The notes beneath the pieces were generated by a model, which was given only the letters and a program-made list of their open reading frames with translations, did not search any database and had not been told where the DNA came from. A stretch of DNA of 64,000 nucleotides from positions 184,377,122 to 184,441,121 of the forward strand of contig CP136069.1 in NCBI GenBank assembly GCA_032622095.1. Direction: 5' to 3'. A program made the position numbers and the translations under genes. This document shows, piece after piece, positions 24,299 to 35,421 of this stretch (position 1 is the stretch's first letter; the number at the start of each line of letters is the position of its first letter). Origin of the DNA: Siphonodentalium dalli (Eukaryota > Mollusca > Scaphopoda > Gadilida > Siphonodentaliidae).

Positions 24299-24719
24299 GA
24301 GGATAACAAATGAGTCGCATTTCTATACACAATGCATTAACCGAGTGCACTAAATTCGAATCGAATTTATTGGACGAGGTTATGGTGATATGGTCTCAAT
24401 AAACTATTCAAAATTTGTTTTTTAAACGCATATATATTCCGGCTTATCAAACCAACACTTTTGGCCCTACCGTCTCTTTAAAATTAGTTAAATATACAGG
24501 AAACCCATAATTATTCCACGCGTCTTTATGCATGGGTACTTTCCATACTCCGCTATAAGTATCACCAATCAAATTATGAAACTACGTCCGGTGTGATCAC
24601 CCTGTGCTATGGGGTGTCTGGTGGGGTCGGGTGGTACGTGCCACGTGGTAGCGCTCACCAACGTTTGTTTACCTTTGGCGTCACACTGAAATCCGTCAGT
24701 TGGTCGGTATAGTTCCAAA

Positions 24720-24855
24720 CCTTACCTATCTAATAGTCCCGCCTTACCTATCTAATAGTCCCGCCTTACCTATCTAATAGTCCCGCCTTACCTATCTAAT
24801 AGTCCCGCCTTACCTATCTAATAGTCCCGCCTTACCTATCTAATAGTCCCTCCTT
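24720..24855 (+). repeat. 22-bp tandem repeat, six copies
   Basis: Six consecutive copies of TTACCTATCTAATAGTCCCG plus CC; the last copy varies (CCCTCC). Confidence 0.95.
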
Positions 24856-24876
24856 CCAAAATAAGCCATGTCCTTA

Positions 24877-26362
24877 GGGCGCGTACACATGAAGCTGCAA
24901 GAAAATATCTGCAAGAAAATATCAGGTACAATTGTACTCTGATATTTTCTTGCTGCAAAGATTACGCCCGTGAGAAAGCGGCGGGTTAGTTGACGTTGAT
25001 TGAGCTCAATGTGACTAGTGTTAATCGTGTTTGTTGAAGTGAATTACTGCGGACAAACAACCTATAGTCCATATCGAATATTCATGGAGTTATAAAGTGT
25101 TATGAAAAATTTAAAATGCCACCCATTTTAATGAGAAAGGAATGATGCGTGTTCAGGGACGCGGTGAGCTCTGATGTATGTTCTCATTACTTGATATTCC
25201 AACCAGTGTAACTACTTGCACATCTTCCTACTTTTGGTCAAAATTTTGGTTTGGTTCATTTATGCATCCCCTCTATGCATACAGTCCAAATTAAAGTAAA
25301 ACAACTAAATCAATGCATGTATGCATGTGAGGTACCAAATTATAAAGCATCCCCATACACGCAGAGGGTTTCCATTCGGGGGATGTCCACCTTGGGAAAT
25401 TATAATTGCACCCCCCCCCCCTTGAATCAGAATCAGACAAAACACAATTGCACCCCCTTGTACCTCAGGGCTCTTATATAGGCCTAATATTAGACCATGG
25501 TTCGGCCCGGTGTGCGAAAAGTTTGTAATCTGAACAAGAAAATCGCAAAATCCTATAATCTAGACTAGCCTCAATCATTCCTAGAGTTGGAAATTTCAAA
25601 CCTGACACCCCACTTAGGTTGGAAAATTTACATCTGATGACAATTCCAATGACAATGTTGACCAAATGTATGACAATATTGTTTTCTTAAATTAACTAGT
25701 AGTTTTTTACTTTTGACTGGCCACGGGGGAGGGACCAGGACACAAGCTTTCAAAGTGTTTGAAATTTCCAACCTGTCACCCCCCAGTGGTTGGAAAGTTT
25801 CCAACTGATGACCATTTCAGACCAAAATTTTTACCGAAAATATGCAAATATTGGTCCAAAAACAATTAATTCCCCCAAGAAATTTTTTGAAATTCAAACT
25901 ACAAGAACATTTTCAACCTATTGTTCGTGTGAAATTTCCAACTAATGTTTTGGCAGGTATGAAATGTCCAACTGTTGAAAATATTGACCAAAGTTGCAGG
26001 GGGTGAGACACACCCCCAGCCCACCACTGTCGCCACGTCTCTGTACACACGTATATACATGTATATATAATACATCAGCGGTTCTGATAACCAATATAAA
26101 ATGGAAATACGTAGTATGTTGAAACAGACGATACTATTGATGGATCATAACTCGAGTGCTTGAATTGTTACGATCATATCCCTGCGAGATTAGTTAACGG
26201 ATACCGATGGCCACCTATCAAGGTGAACACATATCACCAATTGGCGATAAAATATCAGCGCGCTGCCTTCGTCGGATTTTTTCCAGTATTATTTATTTCA
26301 TTGGTCAAGTAAGTCACATGGGGCATACCTGATATTTTCTTGCTGGCCATGTGTACGCGCCC
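24877..26362. mobile_element. PIF/Harbinger-like non-autonomous element (1.49 kb)
   Basis: Inverted termini GGGCGCGTACACATG at 24,877 and the complement at 26,348-26,362 are flanked by TTA on both sides (24,874-24,876 and 26,363-26,365). A 3-bp TWA duplication and G-rich ends are characteristic of PIF/Harbinger. Copies of GCAAGAAAATATC lie inside both ends. It holds a poly-C tract (25,411-25,422) and a copy of the GACGTGGCGACA-type repeat in reverse orientation. No transposase was seen. Confidence 0.75.
25690..26045 (-). repeat. dispersed repeat, second copy of the 18.0-kb family
   Basis: Its complement shares AGACGTGGCGACA, ATTAGTTGGAAATTTCAC, GAACAATAGGTTGAA and GGACCAATATTTGCATAT with 18,000-18,300. 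It is nested in the Harbinger-like element. Confidence 0.6.
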
Positions 26363-26545
26363 TTAAAGACCCACTGTTCTATTTTACACCACATTACCAG
26401 ATACGATGGATTTCTCCATCGGCTGGCAGAAATACAAATTATGTTTAATCTTCCTTTTTTTTTAAAGTGGATATACGGTCATCACTGTGTGTATCCGACA
26501 CAGGAAATAATGCAGGAAATTTTCATTTGTTCACACAATACATGT

Positions 26546-26560
26546 ATGCCGATATTTTTT
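26546..26560 (+). other. LINE target-site duplication, 3' side
   Basis: ATGCCGATATTTTTT, repeated exactly at 32,986-33,000. The poly-T that follows is the poly(A) tail of the minus-strand LINE. Confidence 0.9.
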
Positions 26561-27236
26561 TTTTTTTTTATTTTTATTTTTTTTTTTTTATAAATTTTTA
26601 TTTGAAAAAAGACAAATACATTGTGGTAATACATGAATTATATTACAGTTAATGGTTGGTAATGGTTTTTGTCTCTTTCGTTATTTTTTTTTTTTTTTTT
26701 GAGACTGTAGAAAGGTAGAAGAGAAAAAAGAGTGTGGAGTGAATGGTTCTATGAATGCTGTGTTGTTTAGTTATATTAAATTTCCATTAGTTATAATAAT
26801 AAATATAATGAATATAATGAAAATGAAATATTGGGTATATGTATTATTTGTAATTTTTTCTGAGTCCCTCACGTTATTAGGTATATATATGGTAATTACA
26901 TAATGCAAAATATTAACATTGAGGGATTATTAATTAATGTTAGCATCGAGCTAAAAGTCTTAAAATCTGGAATATTTACGTAACGTGATTATGTACGGCA
27001 TGGATAGGTGGTATGCAATTAATTTTACTCACTATATGATTCAAATAAGTAAGCATACTATTAGGTAAGTCACACAACACGGCACATGTCTGGTCCACAT
27101 TCGTGTTTAAACACAGTTTTTACAATACTAAATAATATTTACGGAATACTTGTGTGCCAGGCATGTGCAATGTTATGTACTACATTTCCAGCATACATGT
27201 AAATATCTATAGTTATGTATGTGCTGTTTAACTGTA

Positions 27237-30200
27237 CTAGTGTAACAGACCTTTCCATTTATCCCACCGATATTCGAACTCAGTATATCTAGATTTGCTG
27301 TAAAAAATCCATCTTTCAGTTTTTGCGTACATTCGTATTTCTGCTTGGATATTTTGCAATTTTGGTAATTCAGATCTCATCTTTGATCGGTATATATTAT
27401 ACTTAATTATGACCAAGATCGTTTGGAGGAGTGGATCAATTTTCAAAGTATCAGCTTTGCCAAATAAAATAGTGTTTGAATTAATTTCTAATTTATTTGA
27501 AGTCGTGTTAAATATCCATATACGAATCTCGTTCCACAGCGAAGCAATAATGTGACATTGAAACATAAGATGGCTAATGGTCTCTTTTTCAATTTTACAA
27601 AAAGAACATGTATCATTTTCAGATCGACCCATTTTCTTTAGTACATTGTTAGTCCCTAATATTCTATTGTTTATCCGATATTGAAACCATACATATTTCG
27701 TGTCACAAAACTGAACAAAGGGAGTTTTAAAAACGTCTGACCACCAGTCTAATTCATGGTGCATATTTAGTTTCTTCTCCCATTTTGAGATGAGGTTCAT
27801 GTTCATTTTTGGGTCTTGAATGCAATTGTATATATATTTCGAATTCGATTTGAGTAAGTGTTCGATCTGATACGGTAGTATTGGGTTGTTCAGGCGTTCG
27901 TTGTTACTTTGTTGATAGCTACTAGAGTTTTCCATTTTAGTTAGGTATTTTGTTATTGAAGAGATTATACCGTTGTATGTCAAAAAATCTGTTTTAATGC
28001 CATATAACCGCTTTGCTTCGTCATAGGACATTAATTTGTTATTATCACACATAAGATCGTTCACAAAATATATGCCACGAAGGGCCAACGATCTGTCATT
28101 AATTGCGTGTTTGTTTATTTTGAAAATATCGTTATTTACAATCGTCGATGAGAGCACATCACTGTGCGTTTTTGGGGCCATCTTTAAGTTTAATATTTTC
28201 CATGCATCTAGAACATCTATCCAGAATTGATTGATATATTTGCTTTTATATCTATTAAGGGCACATCCATTCGATAGATACCATTTGTCATTGTTTGTAC
28301 ACCCCATTTGATATCGGACGAGGTTTTGCCAAGACTCCGGTTGAGTTATGTAGCGTTTCACCCATGATATTTTCATTGAATGCATAAATGTTTGGATATC
28401 AATCATTTTACAACCTCCCATGGAATAGTCTTGTTGAAAATATTTCCTAGCAATTTTGTCAGGTTTTTTATCCCATATGAAATTATATATGTCTTTGTTT
28501 ATGTCAGTTAAGAATGTTTTTGGTGGATTTGGAATTGTCATAAATAAAAACGAGAGTTTAGAAAGTACCAATGACTTGAATATTGTGACTCTCCCGATAA
28601 CCGTCAGGTGTCTTTTAGACCACACAGAAAAAATTGTTCGTATCTGGTTGTACGCTGTGATGTAATTATTCGAAAATATATCATCGGCATCTAATTGGAA
28701 ATTTACACCGAGAACTTTAAAACCATTTGATAGCCATCTTATTTTCCATCTGTCACATATAGAGTCAGTACAATCTCTTTTCTTACCAATCCATACCGCA
28801 ACTGTTTTGTCGTAATTAATTTTTAAACCTGAAATAAGATAAAATTCATGTAATAGCTCGAATGCATTGTCAAGGCTTTGGGGGTCACCATCAAGAAAAA
28901 ATGAGGTATCGTCAGCATATTGTGAAAGTTTAAATTCTGAATTCCCTATCTTAATACCCTTGATATTTTTCCGTTTCCGGAATCCTATACCTAATATTTC
29001 TACACACAATAAAAAAATGTAAGGCGAAATTGGATCACCTTGGCGACAGCCCCTCGAGATTCTGAAGCTACGAGACATATGCCCGTTGATATTGACATTT
29101 GACGATATACCGTTATACAAGCAATTAATGATTTTAATAAAATTATCCCCAAAGTTGAAGTATTTTAAGACTGACGACAAGAATGACCATGAGACCGAAT
29201 CAAAAGCTTTTTCGAAGTCAAGGAGTACAAGTAGTCCAGGGATATTAGCAGATTTTGTTGTGGACAGGATGTCTGATATTAATCGTATATTTTCGCCAAT
29301 GAATCTACCTTTTAAAAACCCACTCTGGTCATGATGAATAAGATCTTGAATTACACTTTTCAATCTTTCAGAAAGTATACCGGATAAAATTTTGTATGAC
29401 ACATTAAGAAGTGAAATAGGTCGCCAGTTTTTTAGGAATTGTTTTGGTTTGTTTTCTTTTGGAATCAGAGTAAGAATACCGTGTTTCTGTGTAACCGATA
29501 ATTCACCTTTATCTAAGCCGTAGTTTAATGACCTAACTAGGAATTTACCAATTTTATTCCAAAACATTTTATAAAAATCACACGAGAAGCCACTGGAACC
29601 AGGGCTTTTGTTATTGCGCATATGTTTTAAATAGGTTAATGCCTCGTTTTCAGAAATACGTGATTCAAGGGTGTGAGAGATTTCTGGAGATAATTTATTT
29701 GGGAAATTATTTGTGTTATCATTTTGAACGCGAACAAATTGTTCAATGTCCGATACATTTGTGTTCTCGTGTCTATTTTCATATAATTTTTCGTAATATA
29801 GTTTGGCCTCTTCGAGAATATCATTTTGATCTGTAACCACTTTACCATCCTCTTTTTCAACACGAAGAAGTGCTTTATTCATATAATGTCTTTTTTCTAA
29901 GTTAAGAAAATATTTAGTTGGTTTTTCCCCATCACTGACCCATCGAGCTCTTGAACGTATCATTGCGCCTTCTAATTTCTTTTTTCTTATATCTTCTAAT
30001 CGTAGTTTAAGTTGTTGTAATTTCTCAATACCATCATCATCAGTAAGCCGATTTTCTAACACTTCAATGTCTGCTTCAAGTAAAGATTCTTCTTGGCGTT
30101 TAGTATTTGCTAGTGCTTTTGAAAAAGTTAACGTCGTTTTTCTCATCTCCATGAGCAATGTTTCAAAGAATAATTGGTCGTTTATTTGAAACTTTGGACT

Positions 30201-31064
30201 CTCTTCGTTATCACATAGCGTGTCATTGTCCGACGATTTATATTGTTCGACAGTCGTCTTTACAGTTTCATTTATTTTATCGACAAAAGTTTTATTAGAA
30301 AGTAGAGAGTTATTAAATTTCCAATAGCCACGTCCGGGTTTCGTATCACATAATTTGAAGTTCACAGCTACTATTGAATGATCGGTACGATAACCAGGTA
30401 TTACGGAAGATGATTCAATAAAAGGCAAAATACAGTTTGATATGAGAAAATAATCTAAACGTGCTTGTTTAAACGGGGACTTTCTTCGCCAAGTATATCT
30501 TAGTTGTTCTGGGTTCTGATATCTCCATACATCAATGAGGTCTTTTTCGCCGATTAGTTTAAATAGTTCCTTGCGAGCTTTCGGGTTATTGTCACCAACG
30601 TAATTAAAACAGTCTTTTGAAGGATTAAGGGCAATATTGTAATCACCACAAATCACAACGTTATCAGATATGATATCATCGGTTAGTATTTTGTTAATTT
30701 TTTCATAAAAAGACGGGGTATCTGCATTGGGTCCATATATATTTACTAATGTTAGCTTGAAATCATCTACATTAATTTCGGCTATGAGCATGTTCCCATT
30801 TGGGTCCGTATGTAATGCATTAATCTTTAGACCAAATGTATTATTGAATAAAATCGCGACGCCTCTACTTGATGATTTGAAAGAATTAAAACAGCAAGTA
30901 TAACCCCACTCCGATTGAATAAATCTCTCTTGATCGCGAGTAAAATGAACGTCTTGTAAACAGTAAATGTCATACTTCAACTTTTTAAGGTATGTGAAGA
31001 CATCTCTCCGTTTTTTCTTATCCCCAAGTCCTTGACAATTCATTGAAAGAATTTTAACCGACAT
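27237..31064 (-). CDS. LINE ORF2: endonuclease / reverse transcriptase
   Basis: An uninterrupted 1,275-residue frame. The N-terminus (about 1-235) is an APE-type endonuclease: ILSMNCQGLG, GDYNIALNPSKD, LDYFLISN and RTDHSIVAVNF. The middle (about 480-790) is the reverse transcriptase: FLKGRFIGENIRL, LLDFEKAFDSV, GCRQGDPISPYIF and the catalytic YADD near residues 716-719. A CCHC-like knuckle, CSFCKIEKETISHLMFQCH, lies near 1153-1171. The GCRQGDPISPY and LLDFEKAFDSV wording is like the L1 superfamily, Tx1-type branch; this is from family knowledge, not a tree. The protein would nick target DNA and reverse-transcribe its own RNA. Frames on the opposite strand within it are shadows. Confidence 0.95.
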   Translation of the reverse strand: MSVKILSMNCQGLGDKKKRRDVFTYLKKLKYDIYCLQDVHFTRDQERFIQSEWGYTCCFNSFKSSSRGVAILFNNTFGLKINALHTDPNGNMLIAEINVDDFKLTLVNIYGPNADTPSFYEKINKILTDDIISDNVVICGDYNIALNPSKDCFNYVGDNNPKARKELFKLIGEKDLIDVWRYQNPEQLRYTWRRKSPFKQARLDYFLISNCILPFIESSSVIPGYRTDHSIVAVNFKLCDTKPGRGYWKFNNSLLSNKTFVDKINETVKTTVEQYKSSDNDTLCDNEESPKFQINDQLFFETLLMEMRKTTLTFSKALANTKRQEESLLEADIEVLENRLTDDDGIEKLQQLKLRLEDIRKKKLEGAMIRSRARWVSDGEKPTKYFLNLEKRHYMNKALLRVEKEDGKVVTDQNDILEEAKLYYEKLYENRHENTNVSDIEQFVRVQNDNTNNFPNKLSPEISHTLESRISENEALTYLKHMRNNKSPGSSGFSCDFYKMFWNKIGKFLVRSLNYGLDKGELSVTQKHGILTLIPKENKPKQFLKNWRPISLLNVSYKILSGILSERLKSVIQDLIHHDQSGFLKGRFIGENIRLISDILSTTKSANIPGLLVLLDFEKAFDSVSWSFLSSVLKYFNFGDNFIKIINCLYNGISSNVNINGHMSRSFRISRGCRQGDPISPYIFLLCVEILGIGFRKRKNIKGIKIGNSEFKLSQYADDTSFFLDGDPQSLDNAFELLHEFYLISGLKINYDKTVAVWIGKKRDCTDSICDRWKIRWLSNGFKVLGVNFQLDADDIFSNNYITAYNQIRTIFSVWSKRHLTVIGRVTIFKSLVLSKLSFLFMTIPNPPKTFLTDINKDIYNFIWDKKPDKIARKYFQQDYSMGGCKMIDIQTFMHSMKISWVKRYITQPESWQNLVRYQMGCTNNDKWYLSNGCALNRYKSKYINQFWIDVLDAWKILNLKMAPKTHSDVLSSTIVNNDIFKINKHAINDRSLALRGIYFVNDLMCDNNKLMSYDEAKRLYGIKTDFLTYNGIISSITKYLTKMENSSSYQQSNNERLNNPILPYQIEHLLKSNSKYIYNCIQDPKMNMNLISKWEKKLNMHHELDWWSDVFKTPFVQFCDTKYVWFQYRINNRILGTNNVLKKMGRSENDTCSFCKIEKETISHLMFQCHIIASLWNEIRIWIFNTTSNKLEINSNTILFGKADTLKIDPLLQTILVIIKYNIYRSKMRSELPKLQNIQAEIRMYAKTERWIFYSKSRYTEFEYRWDKWKGLLH

Positions 31065-32312
31065 CTATTAATTGTAGATTGTTAGAGCGAACCCATATTT
31101 CATTTTCAAAATACATGTGAATAAGAAACAAACATAGTGCAAACCTTAGTAGAGGACAGAAATACATTAAAGAGAGGATTGTGTGAAAATTGCTTCCTAG
31201 TTCGGGACAGGCAGTTCCAAAGCATATTGTTTGAATGTAATATTAAAGACAGTTATGTGTAGTGCGCATTATTAACTCCGTAAACAGAATAGATAACTAT
31301 TTTAATTTTAGGTCTAAATTCGTGACTAGAATTCAATGGTGTGGTCAATTCAGTAATGGGCTTTAATTCAGTGTGTTTGTATATACGTACGGCAACATGT
31401 GTATATACTTAACAATTTTAAAAGTCGACATTAATCGGTAACAAAAATACACAACCTGGTATTAATTAGCCAATGATTTGTCAATATAACTTAAACAATC
31501 TTTGAGAACGCGAGATGTATTGCAATAAGACAATTAAAGTTCAGCCTGATATGTAGCTTCGCAAATTAATGTAAGGTGTGACATATATCGGACACGTCAT
31601 GGCTGAGAAAAGTACAATCTATAAATAAAATCAATCGATATGTGTTTGGGCAATGCAGCTGAAAGGTACAGTCTATAAATAGAATCAATCGATATTCAGG
31701 TTGACAACAGGCGGTCAGTGAATGGTCAGATTAATAGTTAGGCCAGAGTAACATAATGTTCAGTTTGTCAAGGTATGTCTGCTAACTTCACTTGGTGGTG
31801 ATTGGATTAGTTTATGCGCAAGTGTATAGTGCCATTGTTATGAACTATAATCTCGGCATATGTATTTAAAAAAATATTATTTCACTTATTGAGATAATAT
31901 AGAAGTATGACACACGATATGTGTATATGTGCATCAGATAGGAAAACATATTGGCAGCGAAAAATGAATTATAAGAGGGGGTTCAGATCAGCTTAAACAG
32001 GACATTTTTAGTAGGGTGGTTGCAGACATTGAGCGAAAAAAGAAATTATAACAGGAGATTCAGATCAGATTAAATTAAACAGGACGCTTTTAGTGGGGTG
32101 GTTACAGATTTTGAGTATCGTTGTAAAGTTATGTGTCAGAAATGGGGAGAAAAAGAAAAAGAAATTGACAGCGAAATATGAATTATAGGAGAAGTTTGCA
32201 AGTAGGTTTTATCAGGTTAATTTTAGCGGGGTGATGATGTTGGGCGGATGGGGTATCAGGTCGATGTCAATAGAGCACTTATGTACAAAGGTGAGAATAG
32301 TCATATCACAAG
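31065..32312 (-). other. LINE inter-ORF region with internal repeats
   Basis: About 1.25 kb without a credible frame. Three imperfect copies of a roughly 80-bp segment (markers GAATTATAAGAG, GGTTCAGATCAG, TTAGTRGGGTGGTT) lie at about 31,955-32,035, 32,036-32,115 and 32,165-32,240. A shorter duplicated piece, TCTATAAATARAATCAATCG, is at 31,619 and 31,670. It may carry regulatory or internal initiation functions. Confidence 0.6.
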
Positions 32313-32983
32313 TCATTTTCTAGCGGTCGATCTTTTCGCAGCGTCTTTGAATAAGTGGTCCAGGTTTTCTAAAATGTCAACTTTAACATTCGTGTCGTTC
32401 TGCAGCTTTGCCCAAATAAACCCGTTCCGGTGGTATCCGTATTTGACCATCCTGTGGTCAAACAGTGAGTTCATCAGCTGCAGATTGTCCCTAGTTAAGT
32501 CGTCGCGCACTTTAACCGGGGCCATCGATCCGTCCGTCTTCTTCTGCTTCAGAACTTTTCTCTTTTGGAACACCATGTTCCGTGTATCGGATCGCAGGAA
32601 CTTCACGATACACGGGGAGGCTGTGATTTGGAAGGAAGTCGATGAGCCGCTACAATATCAGCCGTACTTATCTTAATTTCGGTCTGCGACTGATTTACAA
32701 TGTTGCAAAATCTTTCTGCCAAAGTGTGATCATCATTTTCTGTGACCTGGATATCCAAAGCTCGTACACACGTTTTCCTGGAATATTGTTCCGCTTTATT
32801 TAATTGTTGCCTGATATATTTTATGTCTGTCTTTAAATTGTCGTTTTCAGCACGATACACGTCAACTTCTTCTCGCAACAAATCTGCTTCCGTCTCGTAG
32901 TGGTTAATTTTGTCAGTCAAATCCTTTATGTGAACCGAAATATGCTTGTCGATATCAGCCAGCAGTTGCGTTTTGAATGATTC
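32313..32983 (-). pseudogene. LINE ORF1 fragment, truncated and frameshifted
   Basis: Two overlapping minus-strand frames. The first (32,983 to about 32,606) has a coiled-coil segment (ADLLREEVDVYRAENDNLK) followed by AEQYSRKTCVRALDI and IVAAHRLPSK, like the RRM of L1-type ORF1 proteins. The second (about 32,606 to 32,313) continues as KFLRSDTRNMVFQKRKVLK and MVKYGYHRNGFIWAKL, the C-terminal RNA-binding part. A single-base length change near 32,606 separates them. The natural start is lost because the insertion boundary is at 32,985. The normal protein binds LINE RNA. Confidence 0.75.
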
Positions 32984-32985
32984 AA

Positions 32986-33000
32986 ATGCCGATATTTTTT
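32986..33000 (+). other. LINE target-site duplication, 5' side
   Basis: ATGCCGATATTTTTT, identical to 26,546-26,560. Confidence 0.9.
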
Positions 33001-34019
33001 ACCGAATATTCATGATTGTTAAAAACCAGGACACACCAGGAAGATAAAATCCCTCTGAATAATAGTAGAGTATACAATACTTCTAAAATATACTATCTAC
33101 GAATTGTAGATAATAAGTACGTCCACGGAAATCACGATTATTAGGTGAAATTATACGGATCGTCTGCAACTTGGTCTGATTAACACCGATGTTATTATAT
33201 CTAAAACGTCTGCATGCTTAATTATTGCATTACACATGACGTAAGAAAGGTCCACCATGATTTACATAGCACCAAACATGAGTTTTTCGGCTGTTTGTTA
33301 AAGTTATTGCCGAAATTATTTGGTGTGATGCGAATTGCAGGAGCACTGTCGTGCAAATTTCAATTCGCATATTTTGTTACTGTACGGCATATTGCAAGCC
33401 CAAAACCATATCCGCTAATTGTTGGCAAATAATTGGGACAAAATGGGAGTCATGTCATTACCCATCATTATGGTGACGATTGTGTCATTTTGTTGCTATC
33501 CAGCTCATTGGAACACCGCGTGTATGCCAATTAAATTGTGACTTATTTTTTAGCTTTAAAATCACATCAGGGGGGCTATCTACTAGAAATCTAGTTGGCA
33601 TGATAAATTGTCTTTGAAATTTAACACAAACTATCCTATTTGGCGATGGTTGTGATACATATTTCCCCGAAACGCCAAACATTGAAATGAGCATTTATGA
33701 TTATAGACCTCCCATTAACTAATGTTCGAAGTCAATCTTAGTTTACATCTAGTCTGACTTCACACACCATCACTGGTTAGTAACTGCGTGCCAACAATGG
33801 TTTTATAAATATAAAATAAAGTGTGCTGTGAACTATGTGAATTATGTCTTAGTGTCATTATAAATGTCATTGTAGCATCTACATTATACAGGTACCGCGG
33901 CAAAGGAACAAGTAGATGTTCAGTTTAAAATTATAAATTTCCTGCATAGGGAGGAAAAGTGAAAATGCAAAACATATTTATTTGTAATAAAACCTCATTT
34001 TCAAGTTTATTTATTGCCC
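33001..34019. other. unannotated DNA
   Basis: No recognisable gene or repeat. Short frames here show no known motif. Confidence 0.4.
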
Positions 34020-34535
34020 ACCCCCTGATAATTTCGGAGAACTATTGAAATAAACGGCGTCCGTTCGTTCGCGCGTCCGTTCGTGTGTCGGTTCGATTCC
34101 TTATCAGGCTATTAACTCCAGTTCAAATTATCCGATATAAACGACGCTTCGTATGAGGAATGACCATTACATTATTACGGTCCGATGATTTTTTTTCTTT
34201 CTCTGAGTTATGGCCCTTTTTACTAAGAAATAATAATATCCGATCGGAACGAAACTTGGTGGGAGTAATAAACATTACATTATTGAGGTCGAATTATAAT
34301 ATTGTTCCGATGAGATGATTTTTATTTGAGCTATAGTCCTTTTCAGGTCTATAAATTGCCATGTTCGTGTTGTCCGGATAATTCCAGTTAATATCATCTA
34401 ATCCCAACTAAACTTGACATCATGCATATCCATCACATTGTTCAAGTCAAGTTTGAATGTGGTTCAGATCTGATGATTTTTGACGGAGCTAACGCCCTTT
34501 TTCCACTATAAAAATATCAACTGATTCGACTTAGA
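34020..34535 (+). repeat. dispersed repeat with degenerate GATGATTTTT ... TATGGCCCTTTTT units
   Basis: Begins with GTCCGTTCGTTCGCGCGTCCG. Three imperfect units follow with GATGATTTTT and, a little further on, GAGTTATGGCCCTTTTT, GAGCTATAGTCCTTTTC or GAGCTAACGCCCTTTTT, at about 34,182, 34,313 and 34,474. Related units flank the gypsy element at 51.6-52.9 kb. Confidence 0.6.
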
Positions 34536-34758
34536 ATATGCCGATTATTATTCTATCATGTACAAATTTCACAAACATGGTGTTCTTCTGAGCTTGTGTT
34601 TCGTGTGGTTGTTGTTGTAACACTAGTCTTGGCGGCAGGGTTCCATGACGTCGTGATTTATGTATCTTCAGGTTAAACTTGTATTTAGTTTTATATCCGC
34701 ATATCTCACATGGTGTTTCCTTGTCCACTTGAACATACTCTATGTTGGACTATTCTAT
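34531..34758 (-). pseudogene. C2H2 zinc-finger fragment
   Basis: The minus strand encodes YVQVDKETPCEICGYKTKYK followed by FNLKIHKSRRH, a complete C-x2-C-x12-H-x4-H finger at about 34,660-34,725. A second CEIC motif occurs about 95 bp further on in another frame and runs into stops, as if a second finger had been frameshifted. No start ATG or clear splice sites were seen; a TAG lies a few codons upstream. It could be a decayed exon of a zinc-finger gene or a captured fragment. Confidence 0.4.
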
Positions 34759-35421
34759 TAACGTTTATTGTCGCTGCCATCCATATGGTGACATGCGTCG
34801 CAATGGTAAAACTATGTCACTTGTCCTTGTATAATAACCTGGTGCAAATTCCAGAACCAACCCATTAATCTACATGTATGTCCAATTTAAACAACCAACA
34901 TTGTTTTGTTCACGATGCAGCCAACCATACCATTTGACAAGTACAGAAGAGTCGCATTGCTGAACACCCTCCTTGAATCAAATAAGGGGTTTCATAATCC
35001 CATATCTCCAGGAATGATAATAAGTATTTATATATATGAATATTGATTTATGGATGAATATTTTTATTCTCACAAATGATCACAACTGAATTTATTAGAG
35101 AAGAAAAACAACAATAGTTTTCATTAATTGAGCAAATATTAACCAAGCTATTGTATTGATGTATATATCCGTTAATCAGCATCTATAATATGAACGCAAA
35201 AATTATACTTACATAGAAATGTTAGTTGAGAGGGTCCAAACATGTAAACTGGGAAGTAGAGCAATTACCCTCCTTATGTACATTGTATAGGAGTTCCGGG
35301 GATCTGGAGCAACGACGAAGGGCTTAATAAGTTGCAAAAATATTTGCCCTAACTCATTTTGTATATTACAGATATCAAATAAATTTCAAGTCAAGCTGGA
35401 GCAATTGATCTCCTTAAAAAC
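34759..35421. other. unannotated DNA
   Basis: AT-rich sequence with no recognisable gene or structured repeat. Confidence 0.4.

Larger units (their letters stand above)
26561..32985 (-). mobile_element. L1/Tx1-like LINE, 5'-truncated inside ORF1
   Basis: The insertion is bounded by a perfect 15-bp direct repeat. On the minus strand it reads truncated ORF1, a 1.25-kb inter-ORF region, an intact ORF2, a 3' untranslated region of about 640 bp and an A-rich tail (poly-T on plus, 26,561-26,592, with a second T run near 26,682-26,700). The plus-strand junction TTTTTT then ACC is the nick expected for target-primed reverse transcription from an oligo-T primer. The intact ORF2 and clean duplication imply a fairly recent insertion. 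Confidence 0.9.

Noticed and set aside
32248-32676. 142-codon plus-strand frame
   Set aside because: Antisense shadow of LINE ORF1.
34080-34110. tRNA B-box-like GGTTCGATTCC
   Set aside because: No A box or cloverleaf around it; it lies in a dispersed repeat.
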